18,251 bases of DNA from Alphaproteobacteria bacterium (GCA_028289725.1 JANQOH010000144.1:1-18251); one strand, 5' to 3'. Shown: positions 6,733-14,652, numbered from the stretch's first letter. A program made the numbers and translations. The notes: generated by a model from the letters alone, not told the origin.

Positions 6733-9038
6733 GACTTGCGAGACTCCAGTTTGATTAACAAGGGTGGAAGGAAGAAGAAATCCGCGGCCAACGCAATCGC
6801 GATGGTGACCGCGCTGAGCAGGCCCATTTCGGAGTTGACCTTAAAGCCCGAGAACGCAAGCACCAGGAAGCCGCAGACCAAACAGAATGATGTCACGGTC
6901 AGCGCCATCCCGACCGTGTTGAACGCGTAGCGCGTCGCTTCAATCGGGTCCAAGCCATGTTCGCGGCGGGCACGCAGATACTTACTCAAAAAGTGGACCG
7001 TATCGTCGACCACGATGCCGAGCGTCATCGCGATCACCACCGCGATAGCAAGCCCGACTTCGCCTGAGAGATAACCCCAAATACCGAACGCCACGGCCGC
7101 GGGAAACAGGTTCGGCACCAGGCTCAGAAGGCCGATCTTAAAGCTGCGCAGCGCGATGATCAGCACGAGCGATATCAAGACCAGCGCGATCGAGGATCCG
7201 AGCAGCATCGAGTTGATGTTGCGTTCGGATATAAAGGCGAACATCAGCGACAGCCCCGTGCCCTCTGACGCCATTCCATCGGTGTTTTCCTTGAGCCACT
7301 GCTCGGCACGGGTGTTCAGCTCACGCATTTCCTTAGAGGTAATGTCGACGACGATGGCCGTAACCCGCGTCGCCGATTTGCCAACGTTGATCGTATTGTT
7401 GAGATCAAGGCCGAATGGAACCGATAATTCGTACAGCAACAGATATTGCGCCGCCAGCTCAGCATCTTCGGGAATCTTGTAAAACGCGGTGTCGTCCGCG
7501 TGAAGATTCTGGTTCAAGCGCTTAATGATATCGGTGAGCACGTAGACGTGCTTCACCTTCGGCTGCTCGCGCAACCAATCGGCGAAGCGCTCCAAATTCC
7601 TCAGATACTCAGGCTCCGCAATCCCGCCCTCGCGTCCAGCGGGCACAGAATATTCAAGAACGTTCAGGCCGCTCAAATTGGCCTGCATGAAGTCGGAGTC
7701 GATACGGATTTGGAATCGCTCGTCGAAATATTTCACGAAATCATCGTCAAGGTTGATGCGTGAGATACCGGCGATGAGAAGCGCGATCACAATGCCGACG
7801 CCCCAAAACAGAGGGCGTCGATTATCGATGACGAATCCGGCCAGCCTCTCCATGACTTGACCGCCAAAACTGCGGCCTTCTTTCACGCGTGCCGGCAGCA
7901 CCGACATGACGGCGGGCAGGAAAAACACCGACAAAACGAACGCCACCATCACGCCGCCCGCGACGATGTTGCCGAGCGTCCTAAACGGCGGCGCGTCGGA
8001 GAAATTCATGCTCAAAAAGCCAATCGCGGTGGTGGCGCTGGTGATGAATACGGGCGCCATATTCACCCGTAGCGACTCAACAATTGCGTCATGTTTGCCG
8101 AGGCCACGCCGCATTTGTTGCTGGGTCGTGACCATGATGTGAACGCAATGCGCGATCGCGAGGGTCACAATAATGATCGGCGACCCCATTGTGCCCGCGT
8201 TGAGAATAACACCGAGCCAGCCCGCGAGGCCGTTGGTGACCATCACTGCGAAGATCACGGTCACCAAAGTCATCACAGTCCATCCAACCGATCGGACCGC
8301 GATGCCAATAATCAAAAGGATTAATACCAGCATGATCGGAAACAGGGTCATGATGTCCTGTTCCGGGACTTCGGAAAACGCCATGTTGATCATGGTGCCA
8401 CCGACTAAATAAAGGTCGATGTCCGGAAAGCGCTCGCGAAACTCGTCCGCTTTCGCACGGCCAAATTCGGCGATTTTCGGGACCTCGGCGATCGACTCGC
8501 CAGGCAATATCACATTAACGTTGACCGCCGTTACGCGACCGTCGCCCGACACCAGTCGGTGCACGAGTGTGGGTCGGGTCATAATGATCTCGCGAACGAA
8601 ATCCAGGTCGGCCTGGGTCACCCCCTCGCCGCCCTCGTACATATCGTCCACAGACAGGTCGTCACCGTCGGCCTGGGTATGCTGGAAATTCGTGATGGAG
8701 TCGACGCGGTTGGAGAACGGCGTTTGCCAGCTCTCTTCCGTTAGCCAGACAATTGCGTCAAGCGTCTCCTGCGTAAACACGTCGCCACCTTTCGGCGCCA
8801 AGACGTACATCAAATTATCGTCTTTGGTGTATGTGTTCTCGAACTGCTCGAGCGCTAGGAGGTCGGGGTTGTCCTTGCTGAAAAACACCCGGCTGTCAGG
8901 GTTCATTTGCAGGAATTGCATGCCGTAGGTCGCCGCCAAGACAGCAATTAGACTCGCTAAAATCACCAACCATCGGTTGGCGATAATAAAGCGGCCGTAG
9001 GCGTATTCAGTAGGCGCCGCAAGCGTTGTATCACTCAT
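6729..9038 (-). CDS. MMPL/RND-superfamily exporter
   Basis: A 769-residue inner-membrane protein with the duplicated RND layout: TM1 at about 21-40, a periplasmic domain, a TM cluster at 228-385, then TM at 408-426, a second periplasmic domain and a final TM cluster at 608-763. It belongs to the predicted exporters of the RND superfamily (COG1033/MMPL), which move lipids or other hydrophobic compounds using proton flow. The second cluster has GIVVDDTVHFLSKY with Asp678-Asp679, the expected proton-relay position. The matching site of the first cluster reads AIAHCVHI, with no acid. The start at 9038 was chosen over the upstream extension to 9170 because AAGGA lies nine bases upstream and the extra 44 residues are low-complexity and overlap the tetR gene. 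It is co-transcribed with tetR upstream and the LolA-like gene downstream. The cargo is unknown. Confidence 0.9.
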   Translation of the reverse strand: MSDTTLAAPTEYAYGRFIIANRWLVILASLIAVLAATYGMQFLQMNPDSRVFFSKDNPDLLALEQFENTYTKDDNLMYVLAPKGGDVFTQETLDAIVWLTEESWQTPFSNRVDSITNFQHTQADGDDLSVDDMYEGGEGVTQADLDFVREIIMTRPTLVHRLVSGDGRVTAVNVNVILPGESIAEVPKIAEFGRAKADEFRERFPDIDLYLVGGTMINMAFSEVPEQDIMTLFPIMLVLILLIIGIAVRSVGWTVMTLVTVIFAVMVTNGLAGWLGVILNAGTMGSPIIIVTLAIAHCVHIMVTTQQQMRRGLGKHDAIVESLRVNMAPVFITSATTAIGFLSMNFSDAPPFRTLGNIVAGGVMVAFVLSVFFLPAVMSVLPARVKEGRSFGGQVMERLAGFVIDNRRPLFWGVGIVIALLIAGISRINLDDDFVKYFDERFQIRIDSDFMQANLSGLNVLEYSVPAGREGGIAEPEYLRNLERFADWLREQPKVKHVYVLTDIIKRLNQNLHADDTAFYKIPEDAELAAQYLLLYELSVPFGLDLNNTINVGKSATRVTAIVVDITSKEMRELNTRAEQWLKENTDGMASEGTGLSLMFAFISERNINSMLLGSSIALVLISLVLIIALRSFKIGLLSLVPNLFPAAVAFGIWGYLSGEVGLAIAVVIAMTLGIVVDDTVHFLSKYLRARREHGLDPIEATRYAFNTVGMALTVTSFCLVCGFLVLAFSGFKVNSEMGLLSAVTIAIALAADFFFLPPLLIKLESRKS

Positions 9039-9088
9039 TGTATCTTGTCCTTCCGACCCCAGTTCCTGCGACGCTTTGCGTTCGCCCG

Positions 9089-9736
9089 TTAACGTTGGCC
9101 CAGGCCACGGATCAGCAGGCCCATGATCTTGTCCGCGTCCGCCCGAAGCTTGTCGAACGGTATGGCGCAAATAATGTTGTGGTGGAAAAGCCCGACGGTC
9201 GCGACCTGCATCGCGTCGGCAGCAGATTCGGCGTCGTTCACGTCAAAGTCGCCCGACGAAACGCCATCGGCAATAACACGTGCCAGCAACCCGCGAACTG
9301 CTGTCCGATGGTTTGTCACCAAGTCCTCCCGCGATTTGCAGACATGCTCGATCAAGTCTTCCAAATGCGGCTCGGCCTCCACCAGACACCCCAAGGCGTC
9401 GAGTTTCGCGTGGATAATCTGCTTGAGCCTTTCGGCTGGCGGGATCGTCGCGTCCCGCGCAATTTCGGACAACGTCGCCTCGAGAGAAGTCATCCATTGG
9501 CTCGCACTGGCCGCCGCGATATCGCCCTTATTGTCGAAGAACCGGTAAAGGTTGCCAGCCGACATGCCGCAATCCGCCGCGATTTCCGCCATGGTGGTCT
9601 TGCCAAAGCCATAGCGGACGAAGCGTTCTTCGGCGGCGCGCAAAATACGCCCGCGTATCTCTCCGGGGTCCGTGGATCGAGACGGATCGACTTTGTCCGC
9701 GTCGGGCCGATCAACTGGCTCGTTTTCCGCCGTCAT
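9089..9736 (-). CDS. TetR/AcrR-family transcriptional regulator
   Basis: A 215-residue regulator. Residues about 28-75 form the TetR helix-turn-helix: ILRAAEERFVRYGFGKTT, then AEIAADCGMSAGNLYRFF, the standard recognition helix region. The remaining helical part is the ligand-binding and dimerisation domain. It lies 50 bp upstream of the MMPL exporter on the same strand, so it most likely represses its own operon until an inducer, perhaps the exporter's cargo or an envelope stress signal, binds. A 42-bp dyad sits 15 bp upstream of its start. ATG 9736 has a modest AGGG upstream. The first 25 residues are charged and poorly conserved-looking, so a slightly later start is possible. Confidence 0.88.
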   Translation of the reverse strand: MTAENEPVDRPDADKVDPSRSTDPGEIRGRILRAAEERFVRYGFGKTTMAEIAADCGMSAGNLYRFFDNKGDIAAASASQWMTSLEATLSEIARDATIPPAERLKQIIHAKLDALGCLVEAEPHLEDLIEHVCKSREDLVTNHRTAVRGLLARVIADGVSSGDFDVNDAESAADAMQVATVGLFHHNIICAIPFDKLRADADKIMGLLIRGLGQR

Positions 9737-9750
9737 AAACGAACCCTAAA

Positions 9751-9792
9751 TCCTGACGACTGAACATTCAATAAATTATTCAGCGATCAGGA
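9751..9792. promoter_or_regulatory. 42-bp dyad upstream of tetR, probable TetR operator
   Basis: The outer arms TCCTGA (9751-9756) and TCAGGA (9787-9792) and the inner arms CTGAA (9760-9764) and TTCAG (9779-9783) share one centre, between 9771 and 9772. In all, 14 of 21 position pairs match. The core is AT-rich and also contains TGAA-CA-TTCA, a small palindrome typical of TetR-type sites. It lies 15 bp before the tetR start, in the only gap between the PDZ gene and tetR, where the tetR promoter should be. It is inferred to mediate autoregulation of tetR, the exporter and the LolA-like gene. Confidence 0.6.
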
Positions 9793-9820
9793 TTGAGTTG
9801 AGACGTATTCGATAGGCCGC

Positions 9821-10735
9821 CTAAGGCGCTGGGGCCAAGGCCACAACGGCGAAAACCAAGTCCCCGCCCCGATCCAGCAAGAGCAAGACCGACCGCCTGT
9901 CCTGCGTCCGGGCCGTCGATACGGCGCCTAGGATTTGCGAGGGTGCAAGGACGACGTCCTGATCGACCTCCGACAGCACGTCGCCGACTTGGACCCCGGC
10001 ACGCAGGGCCGGACCGTCGGCATTCACGGCCAAAACCAGCAATCCTTGAACCGCCGGCGACAACCCCTCCGCCCAAGCCAGTTCGGCGGTAATCGTCGTT
10101 ACCCTTAGGCCCAAATCGGCTATGTCCGCCGCCTCTCCTATCTCTGCCCGAAAACCTTCCGGCATGGCCACAACGCCATAATCGACCTCTTCGGCCACCG
10201 CATCGCGGCGGATCACAATCGGAATTTCAGACTGCTCGTGCGCGACCAAACGCGTCTGACACTCCGCGAAGATCGCGGCATTTTCGGCTTCGCAGGCCCG
10301 CAGCGCGATTTCGCCCGAGGCAATCACGTCGCATTGCTCAACCAGTTCGGTCATATCCCGCGGTGCGTATTGGCTGGCGGTAGCGAACTTGAAGCCAAGG
10401 CCTTCACGTCGCCGGGCGTTTGGCCGAATTCGCGTCATTTCGAACGGTTTTCGCGCGATTTCCGTGCCAAACGCGTCAAAAAAGCGGATTAAGGCGGCGA
10501 AACCGGTGAGGACCACCTCCATCCGGTTATGCACCTCTATTTGGGCGCTGCAGTCATATGTGCTCAGGCCCGAGGCCTGCAGGCTGTAGAGCCGCATCGC
10601 TATGTCCTCCGCCGCCAGCGCCGGCGTCAAAGAAAGACCAAATATAGCAGCGACGGCACCGACGACGGGCCTCAAACAGAGGCGCGTGGAGATCGCTATG
10701 CCCGTTACAATGCGATTAGACCGCCTGTCCCGCAT
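9821..10735 (-). CDS. Secreted PDZ-domain protein of unknown function
   Basis: A 304-residue protein from ATG 10735. The N-terminus is basic, then hydrophobic to about residue 40, with a likely cleavage at ALA-A|ED, so it is probably periplasmic. Residues about 205-300 form a PDZ domain: GLLVLAVNADGPALRAGVQVGDVLSEVD is the classic carboxylate-loop and GDV pattern of HtrA/DegP PDZ domains. There is no trypsin-like or other protease domain. The middle (45-200) is unassigned and has Cys residues at 61, 135, 148 and 159 that could pair in the periplasm. An upstream extension to ATG 10807 is open but would overlap the divergent phosphatase gene and put extra residues before the signal peptide, so I reject it. 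It runs in the same direction as tetR but is separated from it by 84 bp holding the dyad. Function unknown; peptide binding or envelope sensing is a guess. Confidence 0.72.
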   Translation of the reverse strand: MRDRRSNRIVTGIAISTRLCLRPVVGAVAAIFGLSLTPALAAEDIAMRLYSLQASGLSTYDCSAQIEVHNRMEVVLTGFAALIRFFDAFGTEIARKPFEMTRIRPNARRREGLGFKFATASQYAPRDMTELVEQCDVIASGEIALRACEAENAAIFAECQTRLVAHEQSEIPIVIRRDAVAEEVDYGVVAMPEGFRAEIGEAADIADLGLRVTTITAELAWAEGLSPAVQGLLVLAVNADGPALRAGVQVGDVLSEVDQDVVLAPSQILGAVSTARTQDRRSVLLLLDRGGDLVFAVVALAPAP

Positions 10736-10760
10736 TGCCGAATCCGTCCCAGGGCCCATT

Positions 10761-10789
10761 TTTGTATGCCATAGCCGACACGGTATCAT
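10761..10789 (+). promoter_or_regulatory. Candidate promoter for the phosphatase-Mla operon (leaderless?)
   Basis: TATCAT at 10784-10789 matches five of six bases of a sigma-70 -10 box. A weak -35-like TTTGTA is at 10761-10766, with a 17-bp spacer. The -10 ends six bases before ATG 10796, so a transcript from it would start at or next to the start codon. No Shine-Dalgarno is visible ahead of that ATG, which fits a leaderless mRNA. The divergent PDZ gene starts at 10735, so this 60-bp gap must hold both promoters. Confidence 0.35.
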
Positions 10790-10795
10790 GAACCT

Positions 10796-12085
10796 ATGAG
10801 CGAGCACGGACTACAGGCCGTCGTCGAACCGACCGGGGAAGACGAACTATCCGGATATCTCGATTTGCTGGCCGCGATCGGCCAGGACTTCGCGATGTCG
10901 CTCGACGTCGACGAAACGCTCAGGATTTCGTTGACCCGGATCATGGACTATCTCGACGCGGCGGCCGCTTCGATTTTCTTGCTCGAAAACAACGACACGG
11001 AGATCGTTTGTCGCGTGAGTGTCGGCGCATCCGACATCACTGGGCTGCGGCTCAAATACGGCCAAGGCATCGTCGGCCAGAGCATCGCAGAGCAGGCGAG
11101 CTTGATGGTTCGCGACGTCCGAAGCGACCCGCGCTTCAACCGGTCCGTCGACGAAAAGACCGGCTTCACAACGCGCTCGATTCTTTGCGCACCGGTCAGC
11201 GTTAACGATCTGTATCTCGGCGCGGTCGAAGTCATAAATAAGCGCGGGGGCGACGGGCTGTTTGAAGAAAGCGACCGACAGGCACTGCGGGCGTTGGCCG
11301 CTTCGGCCGCTATGGCGATCCGAAACGCCACATTGACCCGCTCGTTGATCGAACAGGAGCGCGTTCAGCGCGAGCTCGAACTTGTTGCAGAGCTTCAGCA
11401 ATCTTTGTTGCCTAAACCACAACCGGCGCCGTTTCCGGTGCACGGCATCAACATGCCGGCGCGAACCGTTTCCGGCGATTTCTACGACTATTTCGCCTTG
11501 CCGGACGGCCGCATCTATTTCGACCTCGGCGACGTTGCCGGCAAAGGCGTACAAGCCGCGCTGCTGATGGCCAAGGCGTCAAGCTTGGTCCGCTGCCTTG
11601 GTAAGACTGTCCACGATCCTGGAACACTGCTGGGAATGGTGAACCGGGAAATCTGTGAAACAGCGGCGCGCGGCATGTTCGTGACCATGGTGGTCGGCCT
11701 TTACGACCCGGCAACAGGGCGCGTGCGTCTCTCGAATGCCGGACACGAACCACCGCTTCATCTCATGCCCGACGGCCATTTCGACAATTTCGCGGCCGAA
11801 GCTCCGCCGGTCGGCGTTTCCGCGGACCTGTTCCCCGAAGGCAAGTTTCCGGAGACAGAGTTCGAATTGGGAGACGGCAGTTTGTACATCTTCACCGATG
11901 GTATGACCGAAGGCCGCGTGACCGGCGTCGGGCAACTCGGGATTGATGGTGTGAAGTCTTATCTGACCGACTTCGCCGACCTGCCGATCGAAGAGCGTTT
12001 GGAGGTCTTGGCCAACAAGTTCATTGAACCCGGGGTACCGCTACACGACGACCTGACGATTTTGGTCCTCGAGAAACGGGATTAG
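10796..12085 (+). CDS. GAF-PP2C (SpoIIE/RsbU-like) protein serine phosphatase
   Basis: A 429-residue soluble protein. A GAF sensory domain covers about residues 20-180 (GQGIVGQSIAEQ, ILCAPVSV, LGAVEVINKR). A helical switch linker at about 180-206 (EQERVQRELELVAELQQSLLP) leads into a PP2C/SpoIIE phosphatase domain at 212-428. Metal-binding acids are present: SGDFYDY (Asp228), GDVAGKG (Asp246), FTDGMTEG (Asp368) and HDDLTIL (Asp418 or Asp419), plus the conserved NAGHEPP. RsbU/SpoIIE enzymes dephosphorylate the serine of STAS anti-anti-sigma proteins. Here the likely substrate is the STAS protein at 12614-12940. The GAF domain should sense a small ligand or redox signal, identity unknown. First gene of the rightward operon; no Shine-Dalgarno. 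All catalytic motifs are intact, so activity is expected. Confidence 0.9.
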   Translation: MSEHGLQAVVEPTGEDELSGYLDLLAAIGQDFAMSLDVDETLRISLTRIMDYLDAAAASIFLLENNDTEIVCRVSVGASDITGLRLKYGQGIVGQSIAEQASLMVRDVRSDPRFNRSVDEKTGFTTRSILCAPVSVNDLYLGAVEVINKRGGDGLFEESDRQALRALAASAAMAIRNATLTRSLIEQERVQRELELVAELQQSLLPKPQPAPFPVHGINMPARTVSGDFYDYFALPDGRIYFDLGDVAGKGVQAALLMAKASSLVRCLGKTVHDPGTLLGMVNREICETAARGMFVTMVVGLYDPATGRVRLSNAGHEPPLHLMPDGHFDNFAAEAPPVGVSADLFPEGKFPETEFELGDGSLYIFTDGMTEGRVTGVGQLGIDGVKSYLTDFADLPIEERLEVLANKFIEPGVPLHDDLTILVLEKRD

Positions 12086-12100
12086 CGATGGTGCCTGCCG

Positions 12101-12547
12101 ATGCACGCTAAGACACCGGTGAACAGCCGCCCACCAGGCGAACTGGTTCTCGACATGCGGTCCGCCGCGAAACCCGAGAACCTGAAACAGATTCGCACAG
12201 CGGTTCGCGACGCCGCGCTCGGCGCTGGCTGCAGCGAAAGCTGCGCCGACGAAATTGTCATCGCGGTCAACGAAGCATGCATGAACGTGATCGAGCACGG
12301 CTACGCTTTGGATCCCAATGGCGTCTTGACCGTCCAACTGTCCGCCCAGAACGGGACCCTCTTTGCCTGGCTTGGCGATCAATGTAAGCCGATCGACCTG
12401 TCGCAATTGAAATCGCGCTCATTGGAAGACATTCGGCCGGGCGGCCTGGGTGTTCATTTCATGCGCGAATGCATGGACGACATTAAGTTTCTCCCGCCGC
12501 CGCCGGGGTATGGCAACTTGCTACAAATGACCAAGACGATAAGTTGA
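12101..12547 (+). CDS. RsbW/SpoIIAB-like HATPase serine kinase (anti-sigma factor type)
   Basis: A 148-residue GHKL ATPase, the usual length for SpoIIAB/RsbW kinases. The N box is VNEACMNVIEHGY (Glu58 and Asn62), the G2 box is GGLGVHFM (113-120), and a G1-like GDQCKPID holds Asp93, although the usual Gly two residues later is Cys95. In partner switching such kinases phosphorylate a STAS protein on Ser and bind a sigma factor or other partner. It sits 15 bp after the phosphatase and 66 bp before the STAS gene, so all three switch components are here in order. ATG 12101 is the first usable start: the frame has a stop at 12083-12085, and ATG 12088 is in another frame and stops after seven codons. 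The Shine-Dalgarno is weak, so coupling to the upstream gene is likely. The sigma partner is unknown; there is none in the window. Confidence 0.85.
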   Translation: MHAKTPVNSRPPGELVLDMRSAAKPENLKQIRTAVRDAALGAGCSESCADEIVIAVNEACMNVIEHGYALDPNGVLTVQLSAQNGTLFAWLGDQCKPIDLSQLKSRSLEDIRPGGLGVHFMRECMDDIKFLPPPPGYGNLLQMTKTIS

Positions 12548-12613
12548 TGATAGGTTTGATATTTCCGTTAGAATGCCGATTTGGGGTGTGGCTGAACGGG
12601 GACCCGTCGCGCA

Positions 12614-12940
12614 ATGGAGCATGAAGTTCGTGAGGAGCACGGTCTGTCGATCGCGGCTTTTCGCGGCGACATCGATTTCAATACGTCGCCCGAGGCAAGA
12701 CGGGTTCTGTTGGAACTCGTCGAAAATCGACAGGATCTGATGGTCGACATGTCATCGGTCGACTATATCGACAGCTCGGGTGTCGCCAGCCTGATCGAAG
12801 CGTTTCAAAGCGCCAAGACCACGGGCAGTCGCTTCGGATTGGTGGCGGTAAGCCCACCAGCGCTGCGCGTTCTACAGCTTGCCCATTTGGAAAAAGTCTT
12901 GCCGATTTACGACTCGGTCGCGGCGGCGGCGGACGCCTAG
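12614..12940 (+). CDS. STAS-domain protein: RsbV-like antagonist and/or MlaB-like transporter subunit
   Basis: A 108-residue single STAS domain. The signature DYIDSSGVASLIEAF is at residues 50-64; Ser54 aligns with the phosphorylated serine of SpoIIAA/RsbV and with Thr52 of E. coli MlaB. DLMVDMSSV precedes it as the buried strand. Two roles fit. It follows an RsbU-like phosphatase and RsbW-like kinase, so it is the natural partner-switch substrate. It also lies 18 bp before mlaE, the place of a transporter STAS subunit, and no other MlaB candidate is visible. ATG 12614 is the only start: an in-frame stop lies at 12593-12595. GGGGA is about 12 bases upstream, rather far. I am sure of the fold and the serine; whether it binds MlaF, a sigma-like target or both is inference. 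Confidence 0.87.
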   Translation: MEHEVREEHGLSIAAFRGDIDFNTSPEARRVLLELVENRQDLMVDMSSVDYIDSSGVASLIEAFQSAKTTGSRFGLVAVSPPALRVLQLAHLEKVLPIYDSVAAAADA

Positions 12941-12958
12941 TCGCCGCACATAGACGCG

Positions 12959-13798
12959 ATGGCCGAGCAATCCGCCAACGAAGCGCCGATCGGACCAGTC
13001 GAAGCGCTGGGCCGCGCTCTGGTCGGCGGCATCGCGAGTTTTAGTCGCGGGATTTCCGAGCTGGGTTTTGGCGCCGCGCTCCTCGTGCAGAGCGGCTATT
13101 TTCTTTTCTTCGGCCGCATGCGCCATCAGCCGGTTCGCCTGCCCTCCGTGATCGAGCAGATGATGGAGATCGGAATTCGGGCGCTGCCCATCGCCACCGT
13201 TCTTTCATTTGTCATCGGCGTGACTTTGGCCATGCAGGGCATTGACCTTCTGAAGACCTTCGGCGCCGAAAGTCAGGTCGTGTTGGCGGTCGCACTGTCA
13301 ATTTCGCGCGAATTCGCGCCATTGATCATGGGAATTCTGGTTGCGGGACGGTCTGGGTCAGCGCTCGCCGCGCGCATCGGTACCATGGTCATCAGCCAAG
13401 AAATCGACGCCTTGCGCGTCATGGGCATCAATCCGGTTCGCTACTTGGTGGTGCCTGCATTGCTGGCCATGGCGTTGCTCATGCCCTTGATGACGTTCTG
13501 GGCCGATGTATTTGGCATGCTGGGCGCCGCGGTCTATGCGCGCCTTGAGTTGGGGATGTCGTTCCAGGCTTATGCCGACGCGACATTTACGGCGCTGACG
13601 GTCGACCACCTTATGCACGGCATCGGCAAGAGTGTCATTTTCGCCGTGTGGATTGCGCTGGTCGCGGTCGTTAACGGATTGGCGGTCACCGGCGGCGCGG
13701 AACAGGTTGGTCGCGCCACCACGCGCACGGTCGTGCTTTCGATCGCGGGGATCATTGTCACCGATATGTTGTTCATTTTCGTCCTGACGCGCGGCTGA
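12959..13798 (+). CDS. mlaE: MlaE-family phospholipid ABC transporter permease
   Basis: A 279-residue integral membrane protein of the MlaE/TGD1 permease family. A short amphipathic N-terminus is followed by about five or six hydrophobic segments between residues 75 and 278. Characteristic motifs are VIGVTLAMQG, SISREFAPLIMGILVAGRSG and QEIDALRVMGINPVRYLV (148-164). MlaE dimers form the inner-membrane core of the Mla system, which moves phospholipids between the inner membrane and the periplasmic MCE assembly to maintain outer-membrane lipid asymmetry. The stop overlaps the mlaF start by one base (TGATG). The gene order E-F-D, with the permease first, differs from E. coli mlaFEDCB. Very secure family call. 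Confidence 0.93.
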   Translation: MAEQSANEAPIGPVEALGRALVGGIASFSRGISELGFGAALLVQSGYFLFFGRMRHQPVRLPSVIEQMMEIGIRALPIATVLSFVIGVTLAMQGIDLLKTFGAESQVVLAVALSISREFAPLIMGILVAGRSGSALAARIGTMVISQEIDALRVMGINPVRYLVVPALLAMALLMPLMTFWADVFGMLGAAVYARLELGMSFQAYADATFTALTVDHLMHGIGKSVIFAVWIALVAVVNGLAVTGGAEQVGRATTRTVVLSIAGIIVTDMLFIFVLTRG

Positions 13799-14637
13799 TG
13801 GATCCCACCGAACACATGGCGGCCGGCCCGCGCGATACGGAAAACGCCATCGTGACCGAGGATGCCGAGCCGGTGGTGATCGATGTCCGGGATCTCGTTA
13901 CGCACTATCCGGGCAATGCGGAGCCGACGCTGAAGGGCGTCAATATGCGTATCTACCCGAACGAGATCGTATGCATCATGGGCGGCAGCGGGTCGGGCAA
14001 AAGCACGCTGCTGCGCCAAATCATGGCGCTCGACCGGCCGACATCGGGCCAAGTGCGCATATTGGGACACGATTTGAGCGCCATCGGGCATCGCGACATG
14101 CATGAGTTGCGTAAGAAGATCGGCGTCGCCTTTCAAGGCGGCGCGATGTTCAATTCGATGACTGTGGGGGAGAATCTCAAGCTGCCGCTGCGCGAGCACG
14201 CCAAACTCGCCGAGGAGCAGATGGACATCATGGTCCGCATGAAGCTCGCGTTCGTCAGCTTGGATCCCGAGACCGCTCTGAAATTGCCATCGGAGCTTTC
14301 AGGCGGAATGCTGAAACGCGCCGCAATGGCCCGCGCGATCATGATGGACCCAGGACTCCTTTTCTGCGACGAGCCCTCAGCAGGTTTGGATCCGGCTGTG
14401 TCGGCTGCGCTGGATGACTTGATTTTGAAACTGCGCGACGTCATGGGCATGACGATCGTTGTGGTCACGCACGAGCGGGCGAGTGCCTTCAAGATCGCGG
14501 ACCGCATCGTGATCCTCGATAAGGGTAAGATCTTGATGAGTGGCACGCTCGACGAATTGCGTGCGACCGGTCCCAAACGTGTCCAGGACTTGCTGGACGG
14601 CGTGCCCGAAGAAACCGAAGTCGCGAACTGGATCTAG
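13798..14637 (+). CDS. mlaF: MlaF-family ABC transporter ATP-binding protein
   Basis: A 279-residue cytoplasmic ATPase that powers MlaE. Walker A is GGSGSGKST (62-70), the Q loop is in AFQGGAMFNS (111-120), the ABC signature is LSGGM (167-171), Walker B with the catalytic Glu is LLFCDEP (Glu192), and the H loop is VVTHE (His225). GGAMFNSMTVGEN and LSGGMLKRAAMARA are typical of the Mla/TGD3 subfamily. About 25 acidic residues precede the ABC core, a little more than usual. The ATG overlaps the mlaE stop, so the two chains should be made in balance. In E. coli MlaF is stabilised by the STAS protein MlaB, which makes the STAS protein two genes upstream a candidate partner. Confidence 0.93.
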   Translation: MDPTEHMAAGPRDTENAIVTEDAEPVVIDVRDLVTHYPGNAEPTLKGVNMRIYPNEIVCIMGGSGSGKSTLLRQIMALDRPTSGQVRILGHDLSAIGHRDMHELRKKIGVAFQGGAMFNSMTVGENLKLPLREHAKLAEEQMDIMVRMKLAFVSLDPETALKLPSELSGGMLKRAAMARAIMMDPGLLFCDEPSAGLDPAVSAALDDLILKLRDVMGMTIVVVTHERASAFKIADRIVILDKGKILMSGTLDELRATGPKRVQDLLDGVPEETEVANWI

Positions 14638-14652
14638 CGATCGGGAGAGACG

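Noticed and set aside
9039..9170. N-terminal extension of the MMPL exporter to an upstream start at 9170
   Set aside because: It would overlap the tetR coding region, has no good ribosome site, and adds low-complexity residues before a normal family N-terminus.
9026..9763. 245-codon open frame on the + strand
   Set aside because: Antisense to the TetR gene, whose helix-turn-helix is unmistakable.
10736..10807. N-terminal extension of the PDZ protein to ATG 10807
   Set aside because: It would overlap the divergent phosphatase start and place about 24 extra residues before a good signal peptide.
10847..11554. 235-codon open frame on the - strand
   Set aside because: Lies wholly opposite the GAF-PP2C phosphatase and reads as a composition artefact of high-GC coding DNA.
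12548..12613. Possible internal promoter before the STAS gene (TTGATG ... TAGAAT)
   Set aside because: The spacer is about 19 bp and both boxes are imperfect; not enough to call, though this is the widest gap in the operon.
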